A stretch of DNA of 64,000 bases, taken from assembly GCA_036258175.1 (NCBI GenBank), contig DATAEE010000002.1, forward strand, positions 42,910-106,909. The letters run 5' to 3'. Position 1 is the stretch's first letter. Every line of letters begins with the position of its first letter. Both the position numbers and the translations under genes were made by a program. The DNA comes from DATAEE01 sp036258175 (GTDB lineage: Bacteria > Acidobacteriota > Vicinamibacteria > Vicinamibacterales > 2-12-FULL-66-21). The notes beneath the pieces are model-generated. The model was given only the letters and a program-made list of their open reading frames with translations. It did not search any database and had not been told where the DNA came from. Shown here piece after piece: positions 1 through 8,337 of this stretch.

Positions 1-1531
1 CGCGCAGGTTGGTGACCGCGTACACGCCGCCGTGGTCGAGCCATACGAAGTTCGCCGGATTGAAGGCGGGCGTCAGGCTGATGTTGAAGCCGCCGTATCC
101 GGTCAACAGGACGGGACGGTTGCCGTCGAGCGCGAGGTCCTTCCTGTGGACGAGAAACATCGAGATCTTCGTCCCGTCCTTCGATGGATACCAGACCTGC
201 TTCGTCTCGTAGGCGGCGGGATCAATGGTTGCTGGGCTTTTGGCGAACTCGTCGACTGCCTTCAACGTGAAGTCGTACCGGTAGCTCGCCGGCGGGTAGG
301 TGAAGGATGTGAAGCCGTAGAAGAGCTCCGTGTCCTTCGTGCGGCCTGAAAGGCCCGTCACCGAGCCGATCGCCGGAAGCGAGATCTCCCCGACCGGTTT
401 TCCGTCCAGGCTGTGGAGTTTCAGCTGGCTGCTCGCGTTGTGCAGATAGGACAGCAGCAGCGTCTCGTTCACGATGCCGCTCGCGTTGAGCTTGTCGGTT
501 CCTTCCGGAACGATCTCCACCGGAGTCGTGGGGCGGGGCAGATCAACCGCGATGATCCGGCCGAGCGGCGCGTTCTCGTCAGTCTGGAAGAACAGCCGGG
601 TCCCGACAGCGTCCGCGAACTGGTACGACGCCTTGAAGCCGGTGAAGATCGGCGACGGTTTCGACGCGGGCTTCGTCGCATCCATCCAGAACACTTCGGT
701 CTTATCGCTGGATCCCTTGAACGCCGAAATCACCAGCGTCCGCCCATCGTCCGTGATGCTGGTTCCCATCACGATCTCTCGATCGTCCGGCCGTTCGTAG
801 ACGAGCACGTCTTTCGCCTGGTCGTCGCCCAGTCGATGGAAGTAGACCGTGCCGAAATAGTTCTCGTCGCCGGGCGGGACCTTGCCCGGTTCAGGGAAGC
901 GTGTGTAGTAAAACCCGGAGTTGTCCTTGAGCCATGAGATGCTCGTGAACTTCGCCCACCTGATGTGGTCGGGGCGATCGGCGCCGGTCGCAACGTCCCG
1001 GACGTAGATCTCCTGACGATCGCTGCCGCTCTTCGAGATGCCGTACGCGATGAGCGTGCCCGGATCGTTCACCGCGAGCGCGGTCAGCGCGGCGGTGCCG
1101 TCCGCGGTGAGCGTGTTCGGATCGAGCAGGACCCGGCGGGTTCCCTTCAAACCCTCCTGCACGTAGAGCACCGACTGCGGCTGCAGTCCGGTGTTGTGGG
1201 TGAAGAAGTACCGGTTTCCGCGTTTCGTCGGGATGCCGGTGCGCGGGTAGTTGTAGAGCTCGGTGAGCCGCTTCTTTACCGCCCCGCGAGCCGGACCGTC
1301 GACGAACTGCTGGGTGAGTCTGTTCTGCGCTTCGACCCACTTCACCGTCTCCGGCGCGTTGGCGTCTTCCAGCCATCGATACGGGTCCGGCACCTTCGTC
1401 CCGTGGTACGTGTCGACGACAGGGCCCTTCTCGGCCGGCGGATACTGCATCGGTGTCTGCATCTGTGACGGGTTCGGGGAGGAGCACGCAGCGAGCAGGG
1501 CGATCAGCACCAGCACGGCGGCGAGCGGCAT
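1..1531 (-). CDS. Prolyl oligopeptidase family protein (S9A), lipoprotein, partial at left edge
   Basis: Serine peptidase of the prolyl oligopeptidase family, which cuts short peptides after proline. The visible 510 residues cover the N-terminal segment (VVDTYHGTKVPDPYRWLED), the beta-propeller region and the entry to the hydrolase domain (GYGGFNISLTP, then GGVYAVTNLR). The catalytic Ser/Asp/His part lies beyond position 1. The protein begins with a lipoprotein signal (lipobox LAAC, Cys16), so it is probably an exported, membrane-anchored enzyme. The ATG at 1531 is preceded 6 nt upstream by a perfect TATAAT (plus coordinates 1538-1543), so the transcript is probably leaderless. It is divergent from the M24 peptidase gene. 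The family call is firm; activity cannot be judged without the missing C-terminus. Confidence 0.9.
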   Translation of the reverse strand, partial: MPLAAVLVLIALLAACSSPNPSQMQTPMQYPPAEKGPVVDTYHGTKVPDPYRWLEDANAPETVKWVEAQNRLTQQFVDGPARGAVKKRLTELYNYPRTGIPTKRGNRYFFTHNTGLQPQSVLYVQEGLKGTRRVLLDPNTLTADGTAALTALAVNDPGTLIAYGISKSGSDRQEIYVRDVATGADRPDHIRWAKFTSISWLKDNSGFYYTRFPEPGKVPPGDENYFGTVYFHRLGDDQAKDVLVYERPDDREIVMGTSITDDGRTLVISAFKGSSDKTEVFWMDATKPASKPSPIFTGFKASYQFADAVGTRLFFQTDENAPLGRIIAVDLPRPTTPVEIVPEGTDKLNASGIVNETLLLSYLHNASSQLKLHSLDGKPVGEISLPAIGSVTGLSGRTKDTELFYGFTSFTYPPASYRYDFTLKAVDEFAKSPATIDPAAYETKQVWYPSKDGTKISMFLVHRKDLALDGNRPVLLTGYGGFNISLTPAFNPANFVWLDHGGVYAVTNLR

Positions 1532-1544
1532 GCGGGAATTATAA

Positions 1545-1590
1545 TCATTGCTGATTGTGGATTGTGGATTGCTGAGTGGTGGATGTGACC
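1545..1590. repeat. Heptamer short tandem repeat (TGGATTG type)
   Basis: The spacer between the prolyl oligopeptidase and M24 genes is built from imperfect 7-base units of the type CTGATTG, TGGATTG, TGGATTG, CTGAGTG. A reverse-oriented stretch of the same vocabulary lies just past the M24 gene (3045-3080), so that gene is bracketed by inverted copies. This resembles the short tandemly repeated heptanucleotides (STRR) known from cyanobacterial spacers. No function is apparent. Confidence 0.6.
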
Positions 1591-1592
1591 TT

Positions 1593-3044
1593 ATGAAGCG
1601 CATTCCGATCGTCCTGATCGGCCTCGTGATCTACCTGGTGTCGCCGTCGGCCCGGCCGCTCTTCACCGACGCGTTTCCGCCCGAGGAATTCGCGGCGCGC
1701 CGTGCGCGGCTGATGACCGAGATTGGCGACGGCGTCGCCATCCTGCAGGGCGCGACGGAGCGGCCCGGCTATCTCAAGTTTCGCCAGAGCAACCAGTTCT
1801 TCTACCTGACCGGCGTCGAGGTGCCGCGCGCGCTGCTCATCATCGACGGGCGAGCAAAGACGACGACGCTGTTCCTGCCGGTGCGGGACGAGCGCATGGA
1901 ACGCTCCGAAGGGCCGATGCTCGCGCCGGGCCCGGAGGCGGAGAAGCTGACCGGCATCTCGAAGGTGCTCGCGAGAGAGCAGTTCGCGGATGCGCTGGCC
2001 GCCATCGCGCCGGGACGGCCGTTGTTCCTGCCGCATCGCGCCGAGGCGCTCGGCGCGGCGACGCCGGGAAACGTCAAGGCGCACGACGAGAAGACACGTT
2101 CCGATCCGTGGGACGGACGAGTTTCACGCGAGGCGGCGTTCGTCGAGCAGGTCAGGGGAAAAGCTGGCGGCTCATCCGTCCAACCACCGGTCATCAGAGA
2201 CCTCGACCCGGTGCTCGACGCCATGCGCCTGATCAAGAGCGCCCGTGAGATTGCGCTCGTTCGCGAAGCGTCGCGCATCTCCGGGCTGGCGATCAGGGAA
2301 ACGATACGCTCCGCGCGGCCCGGGATGTACGAGTACGAGCTGGAAGCGATCGGCGACTACTTCTTCAAGAAGCACAACGCGCAGGGTGTGGCGTACTTCG
2401 GTCTCGTCGCGGCGGGCAAGAATGCCGCGTGGCCCCACTACCACGCGGCGCAGTCGCAGCTCCGGGATGGCGATCTCGTGCTGTACGACTACGCACCGGA
2501 CTTCAAGTACTACACGTCGGACGTCACCCGGATGTTTCCGGCGAACGGCCGGTTCACGCCGGAGCAGCGGGAGATGTACACGATCTACCTCAAGCTGTAC
2601 CAGGCGTTGATGACCTCAATCCGTCCCAACGTCGAACCGACCGTCGTGCTCGCTGATGCGCTCAAGAAGATGGAACAGATCATGGGCACGTTCGTGTTCA
2701 AGACGCCGAAGATCAAAGCGGCTGCCGAGCGCTTCGTCGCGGCGTACCGGAACACCGATCGCAACAGCCTCGGTCACTGGATCGGCATGGAAGTGCACGA
2801 CGTCACCGCGCCGTACGACGTCCTCAAGCCCGGAATGATGTTCACCATCGAGCCGGCGCTGACGATTCCCGCCGAACGCGTCTACGTGCGGCTCGAGGAC
2901 GCGATCCTGATCACGGCCGACGGCTACGAGAACATGTCCGGCTTCGTGCCGGTCGAACCGGATGCGATCGAGCGGCTCATGGCGGAGGAAGGGATGTTCG
3001 AGCGGGCCGACCGGAAACCGACAGAGACGACGCGGCGACCGTAA
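1593..3044 (+). CDS. Aminopeptidase P-like M24B metallopeptidase, exported
   Basis: Pita-bread metallopeptidase, likely an Xaa-Pro aminopeptidase that releases N-terminal residues before proline. The 483-residue product has an N-terminal hydrophobic segment (IPIVLIGLVIYLVSP) that looks like a signal peptide or anchor, an AMP_N-type domain (about residues 25-200, with FFYLTGVEVPRALL) and the M24 catalytic domain. The five metal ligands can be read in order: Asp299, Asp310, His395, Glu420 and Glu435. I chose the ATG at 1593 rather than 1548 because the upstream codons are heptamer repeat. With a prolyl oligopeptidase next door, the pair suggests degradation of proline-containing peptides outside the cytoplasm. 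It is flanked by inverted heptamer repeats. Confidence 0.9.
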   Translation: MKRIPIVLIGLVIYLVSPSARPLFTDAFPPEEFAARRARLMTEIGDGVAILQGATERPGYLKFRQSNQFFYLTGVEVPRALLIIDGRAKTTTLFLPVRDERMERSEGPMLAPGPEAEKLTGISKVLAREQFADALAAIAPGRPLFLPHRAEALGAATPGNVKAHDEKTRSDPWDGRVSREAAFVEQVRGKAGGSSVQPPVIRDLDPVLDAMRLIKSAREIALVREASRISGLAIRETIRSARPGMYEYELEAIGDYFFKKHNAQGVAYFGLVAAGKNAAWPHYHAAQSQLRDGDLVLYDYAPDFKYYTSDVTRMFPANGRFTPEQREMYTIYLKLYQALMTSIRPNVEPTVVLADALKKMEQIMGTFVFKTPKIKAAAERFVAAYRNTDRNSLGHWIGMEVHDVTAPYDVLKPGMMFTIEPALTIPAERVYVRLEDAILITADGYENMSGFVPVEPDAIERLMAEEGMFERADRKPTETTRRP

Positions 3045-3080
3045 CAAGCAGCAATCAGCAGTCCACAATCCACATTGATC
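3045..3080. repeat. Heptamer repeat, inverted relative to 1545-1590
   Basis: On the minus strand this spacer reads as imperfect 7-base units of the type TGTGGAT, TGTGGAC, TGCTGAT, TGCTGCT. It is the same vocabulary as the repeat before the M24 gene but in the opposite orientation. It lies between the convergent M24 and glucokinase genes and overlaps the glucokinase stop. Confidence 0.55.
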
Positions 3081-4056
3081 AGTCACTCTGATTCGCCCTG
3101 ACCGCCGCCCCGAGCAGCCCGGGATGCGGATGGAGAATCACGTACACCGGGATCGTCGCCATCAGATCGGTCATCGGTCCTTTCGAGCGGAGCGCATCGA
3201 GGAACCGGCCGTCTTCAAGCGCCGGCATGATCTTCAACGCGATGCCGCCGCCGACATATAGGCCGCCCGTGGCGAGCGAACGAAGCGCCAGGTTGCCCGC
3301 TTCCGCGCCGTAGGCCGACACGAAAATGTCGAGCACCTCCATGCACTGGCAGCAGCGCTTCGCCAGGGCCGATTCCGTCACCGCCGCGGGAATTGCGATG
3401 GGATCCTGGATTGAGCTCGCGGGGCACGGCCGGCTGGCGTGCGTGAACCGGGTCAGGTTGACGATGCCCTGGCCGGAGATCACCTGCTCGTACTCCGCGC
3501 GTCCGTAGATCCGCACGAGATCCTGAAAGAACTCGACCTCCCGTGGCGTCCGCGGCGCGAAGTCGGTGTGACCGCCTTCAGTGGGTGATGGCACGAACCG
3601 GCCGTCGATGTTGTGGAGCAGCGCCTCGCCGAGCCCCGTGCCAGCCGCAATCACCGCGGCGTTGCCGTCCGGCGCCGCCGCACCCTCCTGCAGGACGGCG
3701 AGCTCGTCGGGCTCGAGGACGGGCACCGCGTGGGCCATCGCCTCGAGGTCGTTGAGCAGCGAGAGGTGGCGAATCCGGAAGCGGTCCGCGATCGCTCGAG
3801 CGTCAACGACCCAGGGGACGTTCGTCAGGCGCGCGATGTGGCGCGTAACCACCCCCGCGACGCCGAGCCCGATCGCCTCCACGCGGCCGCCGGCCCCCGA
3901 GTCGGCGAGGAACGCGGCAAGCATCTGCTCGATCGACTCGTAGTCGAGCGTGATGAACTCCGCCGTCCGGACCGGCGTCGGTCGCTCCGGCGCCCGCGCG
4001 AACAAGCCCAGCCGCGTCGAGGTGCCCCCGACATCTCCGGCGAGCAGCATGCGCAC
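3079..4056 (-). CDS. glk: Glucokinase
   Basis: Phosphorylates glucose with ATP to glucose-6-phosphate in the cytoplasm. The 325-residue product is typical in length for the Glk family. It starts with the phosphate-binding motif LLAGDVGGTSTRLGLF, and has the LNDLEAMAHAV segment (catalytic Asp region), the GTGLGEALL nucleotide loop, EGGHTDFAPR (sugar contacts) and a C-terminal GGLYVGGGIALK adenosine motif. The first in-frame start is GTG at 4056 and an ATG follows at 4050; the sequence does not decide between them. It is divergent from the BRCT/TPR gene and convergent with the M24 gene. Confidence 0.9.
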   Translation of the reverse strand: MRMLLAGDVGGTSTRLGLFARAPERPTPVRTAEFITLDYESIEQMLAAFLADSGAGGRVEAIGLGVAGVVTRHIARLTNVPWVVDARAIADRFRIRHLSLLNDLEAMAHAVPVLEPDELAVLQEGAAAPDGNAAVIAAGTGLGEALLHNIDGRFVPSPTEGGHTDFAPRTPREVEFFQDLVRIYGRAEYEQVISGQGIVNLTRFTHASRPCPASSIQDPIAIPAAVTESALAKRCCQCMEVLDIFVSAYGAEAGNLALRSLATGGLYVGGGIALKIMPALEDGRFLDALRSKGPMTDLMATIPVYVILHPHPGLLGAAVRANQSD

Positions 4057-4105
4057 ATTCTGTCCGGTTTGGATTCCAGAATCCAGAGATGACGCGACTC
4101 TGCTC

Positions 4106-4134
4106 TTGACAGAAAAACGTTACTCTCGCATCTT
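4106..4134 (+). promoter_or_regulatory. Sigma-70-type promoter for the BRCT/TPR gene
   Basis: A perfect TTGACA (4106-4111) is followed after 17 bp by CATCTT (4129-4134, 3 of 6 matches to TATAAT). The expected transcription start is near 4141, close to the TTG start codon at 4154. The strong -35 and exact spacing make this one of the best promoter candidates in the window. Confidence 0.5.
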
Positions 4135-4153
4135 TCTGTCACCGGGCTACCCC

Positions 4154-5308
4154 TTGCACCTCGAGACGCCGCAGAGTCTCTCGCCGTTCGCCGGCCAGGT
4201 CGTCACCTTCACTGGAAAGTTGTCGTCACTTGGACGCCGCGAGGCGCGCGAAGTCGTCGAGCGGCTGGGCGGAATCGCGAGCGAGGATGTCACGACCCGC
4301 ACGACGATGCTCGTGATCGGTGCGGGCGGCGTCGCGCAGCCGAAGGACGATGCCGTTGATGATCCGGACAAGAGCCGCAAGCTTCGCAAGGCCGAACAGG
4401 TCAACGCGAAGGCGCCCGGCCAGGTCGCGATCCTGACGGAAGATGATTTCTGCCGCCGCGCGGGCGTGGCGGCACCCGGGGACCTGCGCCAGCACTTTCA
4501 CGCCCAGCGCGATATCCTCGCGATGTATCCCGCGATCGGCGAGGCCCGGCTCGGGCACCTGGAGAAGTGGGGCGTCATCCGCTCCGTCGTGCGGACGAAC
4601 ACTGAAACCTACTACCGGTTTCCCGATCTCTCCGCGATCCGGCAGGTCGCGGCTGAGCTGGAGCGGGGAACGCCGTTCCGCGTGATCGTGCGCACGGCGC
4701 TCGCGGCGCGGGAGGGACAGCTTGCGCTCGACTTCCGTCCGGCACCGAGCGACGCACATCCGGCGCGCGTCGTCACACTCGAACGTAAGCCGCCACCGAC
4801 GACCAATCTCGGCCAGCAGCGGGCGAGCGCCATCGATCCTCACGCGGCGCTGGCGGCCAAGTATTTTCTGGAGGGGGCGGCGCTCGACGAGGCGGATGCC
4901 GGCCCCGAGCGGCAGGATCAGGCGGCGGCCGCGTACCGCCGCGCGCTCATCATCGATCCCGAGCTGGTGCCGGCGATCGTGAACCTGGCCAACATCCACT
5001 ACGCGCGCGACGAGCTCATCGAGGCGGAGGCGCTCTACGAACGGGCGATCATGCTCGACGGGGAGTGCTTCGAGGCGCACTTCAACCTCGGGAACATCCA
5101 TCACGATTTGTCGCGCTACCAGGAGGCGGTCGCCTGTTACCGGGAAGCGGTCACGCTCAACCCCGGATACGCCGACGCGCATTTCTATCTCGCGGTGACG
5201 CTCGAGAAGATGGGACAGTCCTCGGAGGCCAAGCCGCACTGGAAGGCGTACCAGCGCCTCGCGCCCAACGGCGAATGGGTTGAGTTGGCGAAAGAATTCT
5301 CTGAATGA
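4154..5308 (+). CDS. BRCT-MerR-like-TPR fusion protein
   Basis: Unassigned 384-residue protein with three parts. Residues about 8-75 are a BRCT domain like that of NAD-dependent DNA ligase (FAGQVVTFTGKLSSLG, then REVVERLGG and TMLVIG). Residues about 95-175 look like a MerR-type winged helix (LRQHFHAQRDILAMYP, RLGHLEKWGVIRSV, YYRFPDLSAIRQV). Residues about 230-384 hold at least three TPR units (NLANIHYARDELIEAEALYE, NLGNIHHDLSRYQEAVACY). The open frame extends upstream to 3950 but would cross the divergent glucokinase start. I place the start at TTG 4154 because it lies just downstream of a good promoter and just before the BRCT domain; this is uncertain. The stop overlaps the next start (ATGA). 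A DNA- or nick-sensing regulator is possible, but this is inference. Confidence 0.7.
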   Translation: MHLETPQSLSPFAGQVVTFTGKLSSLGRREAREVVERLGGIASEDVTTRTTMLVIGAGGVAQPKDDAVDDPDKSRKLRKAEQVNAKAPGQVAILTEDDFCRRAGVAAPGDLRQHFHAQRDILAMYPAIGEARLGHLEKWGVIRSVVRTNTETYYRFPDLSAIRQVAAELERGTPFRVIVRTALAAREGQLALDFRPAPSDAHPARVVTLERKPPPTTNLGQQRASAIDPHAALAAKYFLEGAALDEADAGPERQDQAAAAYRRALIIDPELVPAIVNLANIHYARDELIEAEALYERAIMLDGECFEAHFNLGNIHHDLSRYQEAVACYREAVTLNPGYADAHFYLAVTLEKMGQSSEAKPHWKAYQRLAPNGEWVELAKEFSE

Positions 5309-5673
5309 TCTTTGCCCGCCGAGCGTTCGCCATAGCGGGCATCTACGGGCTGCTCGTCGTCACGCCGCTGTACTTCCTCGAAGATTTCATCGGCCGGGAT
5401 CAGCCGCCGCCGATCACGCACCCGGAGTTCTTCTACGGCTTCATCGGCGTGACGCTCGCGTGGCAGGTCGCGTTTCTCGTCATCGCGCGCGATCCGGTGC
5501 GATATCGCCTGTTGATGATCCCGGCGGTCCTCGAAAAGGCGACCTACGTCATCGCGCTCGTCGTTCTGTTTCTGAACGCACGGGTTCCTGGTGTGGCGCT
5601 GGTGCCCGGGGCGGGGGATTTCGTGCTCGGTCTGCTCTTCGTGACGTCGTGGGTGAAGACTAGGTCAGCCTGA
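5305..5673 (+). CDS. Small four-helix membrane protein of unknown function
   Basis: A 122-residue hydrophobic protein with four likely transmembrane helices (about 7-24, 42-60, 72-91, 101-116) and short loops. It starts at an ATG overlapping the stop of the BRCT/TPR gene (ATGA), so the two are translationally coupled and probably function together. I recognise no family. It is convergent with the hydroxylase large subunit, and the two genes overlap by 14 bp at their 3' ends. Confidence 0.65.
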   Translation: MIFARRAFAIAGIYGLLVVTPLYFLEDFIGRDQPPPITHPEFFYGFIGVTLAWQVAFLVIARDPVRYRLLMIPAVLEKATYVIALVVLFLNARVPGVALVPGAGDFVLGLLFVTSWVKTRSA

Positions 5674-7825
5674 CCGGCAGCGCCGGACTTACAGGACCGA
5701 GCGCCCTGACGGCGCTTCCGATGGCCGGCGCGACACAGACGATCGGCGTCTCGCCGGCGCCGGCGGACGGCAGATCGCGGCGGTCCAGCAGCTCGATCTC
5801 GATCGGCGGGATGTCGCTGAAGCGCGGGACGCGATATTGCTCGAGCGTGCCGTTGAGGATCCGGCCGCCGGTGAAACTGATCGCCTCGAACAGCGCGCCG
5901 CCGAGTCCCTGCACGACGGCCCCTTCCACCTGATTGTGCAGACCGTCCGGGTTGACGATCGCGCCGCATTCGAAGGCGACGACGAGCCGCTCGACTTTGA
6001 ACCCGCCGGACGCCTTCGACACTTCCGCCGCCGTCGCGACGTAGCTGCCTTTCTCGGTGCCGCACGCGATGCCGAGCGACCGGTCCTTGCTCGATGTGCG
6101 GGGCTTACCCCATTCTGATTTCTTTGCAACGGCCGCCAGGACATCGCGCATGCGCGTGTCCTTCAGGTGCGCCATGCGGAACTCGACGGCGTCCCGGTCC
6201 AGCGCGCGCGCCATCTCGTCCATCTGCATCTCGCGCGCGTAATGATTCGCGGTCGCGGCGAGGCCTCGATACGAACCCTGGCGCAGCGGCGAATTCGCCG
6301 GATGGAATTGAATCCGCTGGTTCGGGATGTCGTATGGCGTTCGAATCGCTGATGCGCCTGAGTTCCAGTTGTCGAATTCCCACGCGAGAATCCGCCCGCC
6401 TGTATCGACCGCGCTCTTCACTTCGATCAGGCCGCCGGGACGGAGATACCCTCCCGAGAACTCCTCAGCACGTGTCCATACCAGCTTGACCGGCTTGCCC
6501 GCCGCTTTCGCGAGCCGCGCCGCTTCGATGGCGTGCTCACCGGAGTGCTTGCCGCCGTACGCGGAGCCGGTGTCCGGCACGATCACGCGAACAGCTTCTT
6601 CGGCAATGCGGAATGCGCTGGCGAGTTCCGACCGCACGCCGAACGGGCGCTGCGTCCCGGTCCAGACCGTGAGGCGGCCGTCCTTCCATTCCGCCACCGC
6701 CGCCCGCGGCTCGAGCGGGACGTGCGCGATGTACGGGATGCGATACGCGGTCTCGAACACGCGCGCCGCCTGCGCACGCGCTTGCGCTACGTCGCCGGCG
6801 ACGACCGGACCGCTTGCCCTGAGCGAAGGCGAAGGGCCACGGGCGCCCGCGGGCGCTTCGGTTTTCTTGTAATGCTCGTAGACAGTTTCCGAGGTCGGCA
6901 GTCCCTCCGGAATGCGCCATTCAACGCGAATCGCCTCGGCCGCGCGGCTGGCTGCGCGCTCGTTCGGCGCGACCACGCCGATGAAGTCGCCGTCACGAAC
7001 GACCGTCACTCCCGTCATCGCGCGCGCCTTGCTGTCGTCAACCGTGCCCAGCGTGGCACCGTTGGCGTCCGGCCGGACGATCCGGCCGTGGAGCATTCCC
7101 GGCCGGCCGATGTCCGACGTGTACTGATGACGGCCGGTCACGAAATCGCGGCCGTTGACCTTCTTGACCGGCTGGCCACGCAGCGTCCAGCGATCCGCGG
7201 ATGATGTCGCTGGTTTCTCTGCGACGACACCCGTCAGCTTCTGTCCCTTCGTCAGCTCGCCGAATGCGACCGACCGGCCGTCCGGGTGGAGGACGCGCCC
7301 GTCGCGGACCGTCAGCGTGACCTTCGCGCGATCCGCCTGCCAGGCGGTTGCGGCGCGCTCGATCAGCATCTCGCGCGCTGTTGCAGCCGCCCGCGCCAGC
7401 TGCGGCGCCATCCGCGGCGTCGTCAGCGACCCGAACGTCCCGGCATCAAACGGCACGAGGTCCGTGTCGGCCATGACGAGAGAGATCGACGTGATCGGCG
7501 CGCCGAGCTCGTCGCCGACCGTCTGTGCGAGCGACGTACGAATGTTCTGGCCGATTTCCGTCTTGCCGGTGTAAACCGTGATCCGTCCCTGCTCGTCGAT
7601 GTGCAGCCACGCCGCGAGATCCGGAGCCGGGCCGCGTCCCTGCTCGCCGCCGCGCCCCGATTCCTGCGCGCCCGCCTCCGCCAACGCGACGGCGACGAGT
7701 ATCCCGCCGCCCAGCACGCGGAAGAACTCGCGCCGCTCGACTTCAAAGAGATACTTGATCGGCTCCTCGAGCTCATAACGCTCAGGCTCGATCTGCGTTG
7801 ATCCGCGGTGTTCCGTGGCCTTCAT
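5660..7825 (-). CDS. Molybdopterin-binding large subunit, xanthine dehydrogenase family, Tat-exported
   Basis: Large subunit of a periplasmic molybdenum hydroxylase of the isoquinoline/aldehyde oxidoreductase type; the substrate is unknown. The 721-residue product carries a twin-arginine signal near residues 30-50 (RREFFRVLGGG plus a hydrophobic run). It has molybdopterin-binding signatures (GTQRPFGVRSELA, GSAYGGKHSGEHA, RQGSYRGLAATAN) and the C-terminal GAGETPIV with the expected catalytic Glu. The ATG at 7825 overlaps the small-subunit stop (ATGA). Two oddities stand out. The N-terminal residues after Met come from the GATCCGTGG repeat that also forms the small-subunit tail, and the segment GARGPSPSLRASG (6808-6845) matches a REP-like repeat inserted in frame. 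No FAD-subunit gene is adjacent. Confidence 0.88.
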   Translation of the reverse strand: MKATEHRGSTQIEPERYELEEPIKYLFEVERREFFRVLGGGILVAVALAEAGAQESGRGGEQGRGPAPDLAAWLHIDEQGRITVYTGKTEIGQNIRTSLAQTVGDELGAPITSISLVMADTDLVPFDAGTFGSLTTPRMAPQLARAAATAREMLIERAATAWQADRAKVTLTVRDGRVLHPDGRSVAFGELTKGQKLTGVVAEKPATSSADRWTLRGQPVKKVNGRDFVTGRHQYTSDIGRPGMLHGRIVRPDANGATLGTVDDSKARAMTGVTVVRDGDFIGVVAPNERAASRAAEAIRVEWRIPEGLPTSETVYEHYKKTEAPAGARGPSPSLRASGPVVAGDVAQARAQAARVFETAYRIPYIAHVPLEPRAAVAEWKDGRLTVWTGTQRPFGVRSELASAFRIAEEAVRVIVPDTGSAYGGKHSGEHAIEAARLAKAAGKPVKLVWTRAEEFSGGYLRPGGLIEVKSAVDTGGRILAWEFDNWNSGASAIRTPYDIPNQRIQFHPANSPLRQGSYRGLAATANHYAREMQMDEMARALDRDAVEFRMAHLKDTRMRDVLAAVAKKSEWGKPRTSSKDRSLGIACGTEKGSYVATAAEVSKASGGFKVERLVVAFECGAIVNPDGLHNQVEGAVVQGLGGALFEAISFTGGRILNGTLEQYRVPRFSDIPPIEIELLDRRDLPSAGAGETPIVCVAPAIGSAVRALGPVSPALPVRLT
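6816..6837. repeat. REP-like element inside the large-subunit gene
   Basis: Arms GCCCT and AGGGC enclose GAGCGAAGGCGA. On the minus strand it is read in frame as part of the peptide GARGPSPSLRASG, a low-complexity, non-conserved-looking stretch. It appears to be an intergenic-type repeat that landed in a coding region without breaking the frame. Confidence 0.45.
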
Positions 7826-7880
7826 CGTGTTGATCCGCGGTGATCCGTGGCCTGTGATCCGTGGTGATCCGTGGCCCGCA
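7801..7880. repeat. Direct repeats spanning the small/large subunit gene junction
   Basis: Units of the type GATCCGTGG and GATCCGCGG recur about six times across the stop/start overlap of the two hydroxylase genes. Read on the minus strand they encode both the last residues of the small subunit (ATDHHGSQATDHRGSTR) and the first residues of the large subunit (MKATEHRGSTQ). Both proteins therefore carry the same repeat-derived phrase. Confidence 0.7.
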
Positions 7881-8337
7881 TGCGCTCGGCGGCAAGCTTG
7901 ACGGCCCGAACGATGCGCGGATACGTGCCGCACCGGCAGACGTTACGTTCGAGCATCCGCGCGATGTCCTGCTCCGATGGATTCGGATGCGTGCGAAGCA
8001 GGCCCACAACCGCCATCACCATTCCAGGTGTGCAGTAGCCGCACTGGAACGCTTCGACTTCGAGGAAGGCTTCCTGGACCGCGTGGAGGCGATCGCCGTT
8101 CGCGAGCGCTTCGATCGTCGTGACCGACTTGCCGCCAATCGCGCCGATGCGCGTGACGCACGAACGCGTGGCCTGCCCGTCGAGGAGAACCGTGCACGCG
8201 CCGCACTGGCCCTCGCCGCAGCCGTACTTACTGCCCGGCAGGTTCAGCTCATAACGAAGAACAGAGAGCAGGCTGTCGGCCGGCTCTCCCTCGACCTCGT
8301 GGACCCGGTCGTTGATGCGGAGCCGGTAGGTCGGCAT
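7822..8337 (-). CDS. (2Fe-2S)-binding small subunit of molybdenum hydroxylase
   Basis: Electron-transfer subunit partnering the large subunit directly downstream. The 171-residue product has the plant-type ferredoxin cluster motif (CGEGQCGACTVLLDG and a later Cys) and the helical domain motifs CGYCTPGM and NVCRCGTYPRI for the second cluster. The last 15 or so residues are translated repeat DNA. The stop overlaps the large-subunit start by ATGA, indicating coupled translation. It has no signal of its own, so it is probably exported piggyback with the Tat-tagged large subunit, as in related hydroxylases. Confidence 0.92.
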   Translation of the reverse strand: MPTYRLRINDRVHEVEGEPADSLLSVLRYELNLPGSKYGCGEGQCGACTVLLDGQATRSCVTRIGAIGGKSVTTIEALANGDRLHAVQEAFLEVEAFQCGYCTPGMVMAVVGLLRTHPNPSEQDIARMLERNVCRCGTYPRIVRAVKLAAERMRATDHHGSQATDHRGSTR

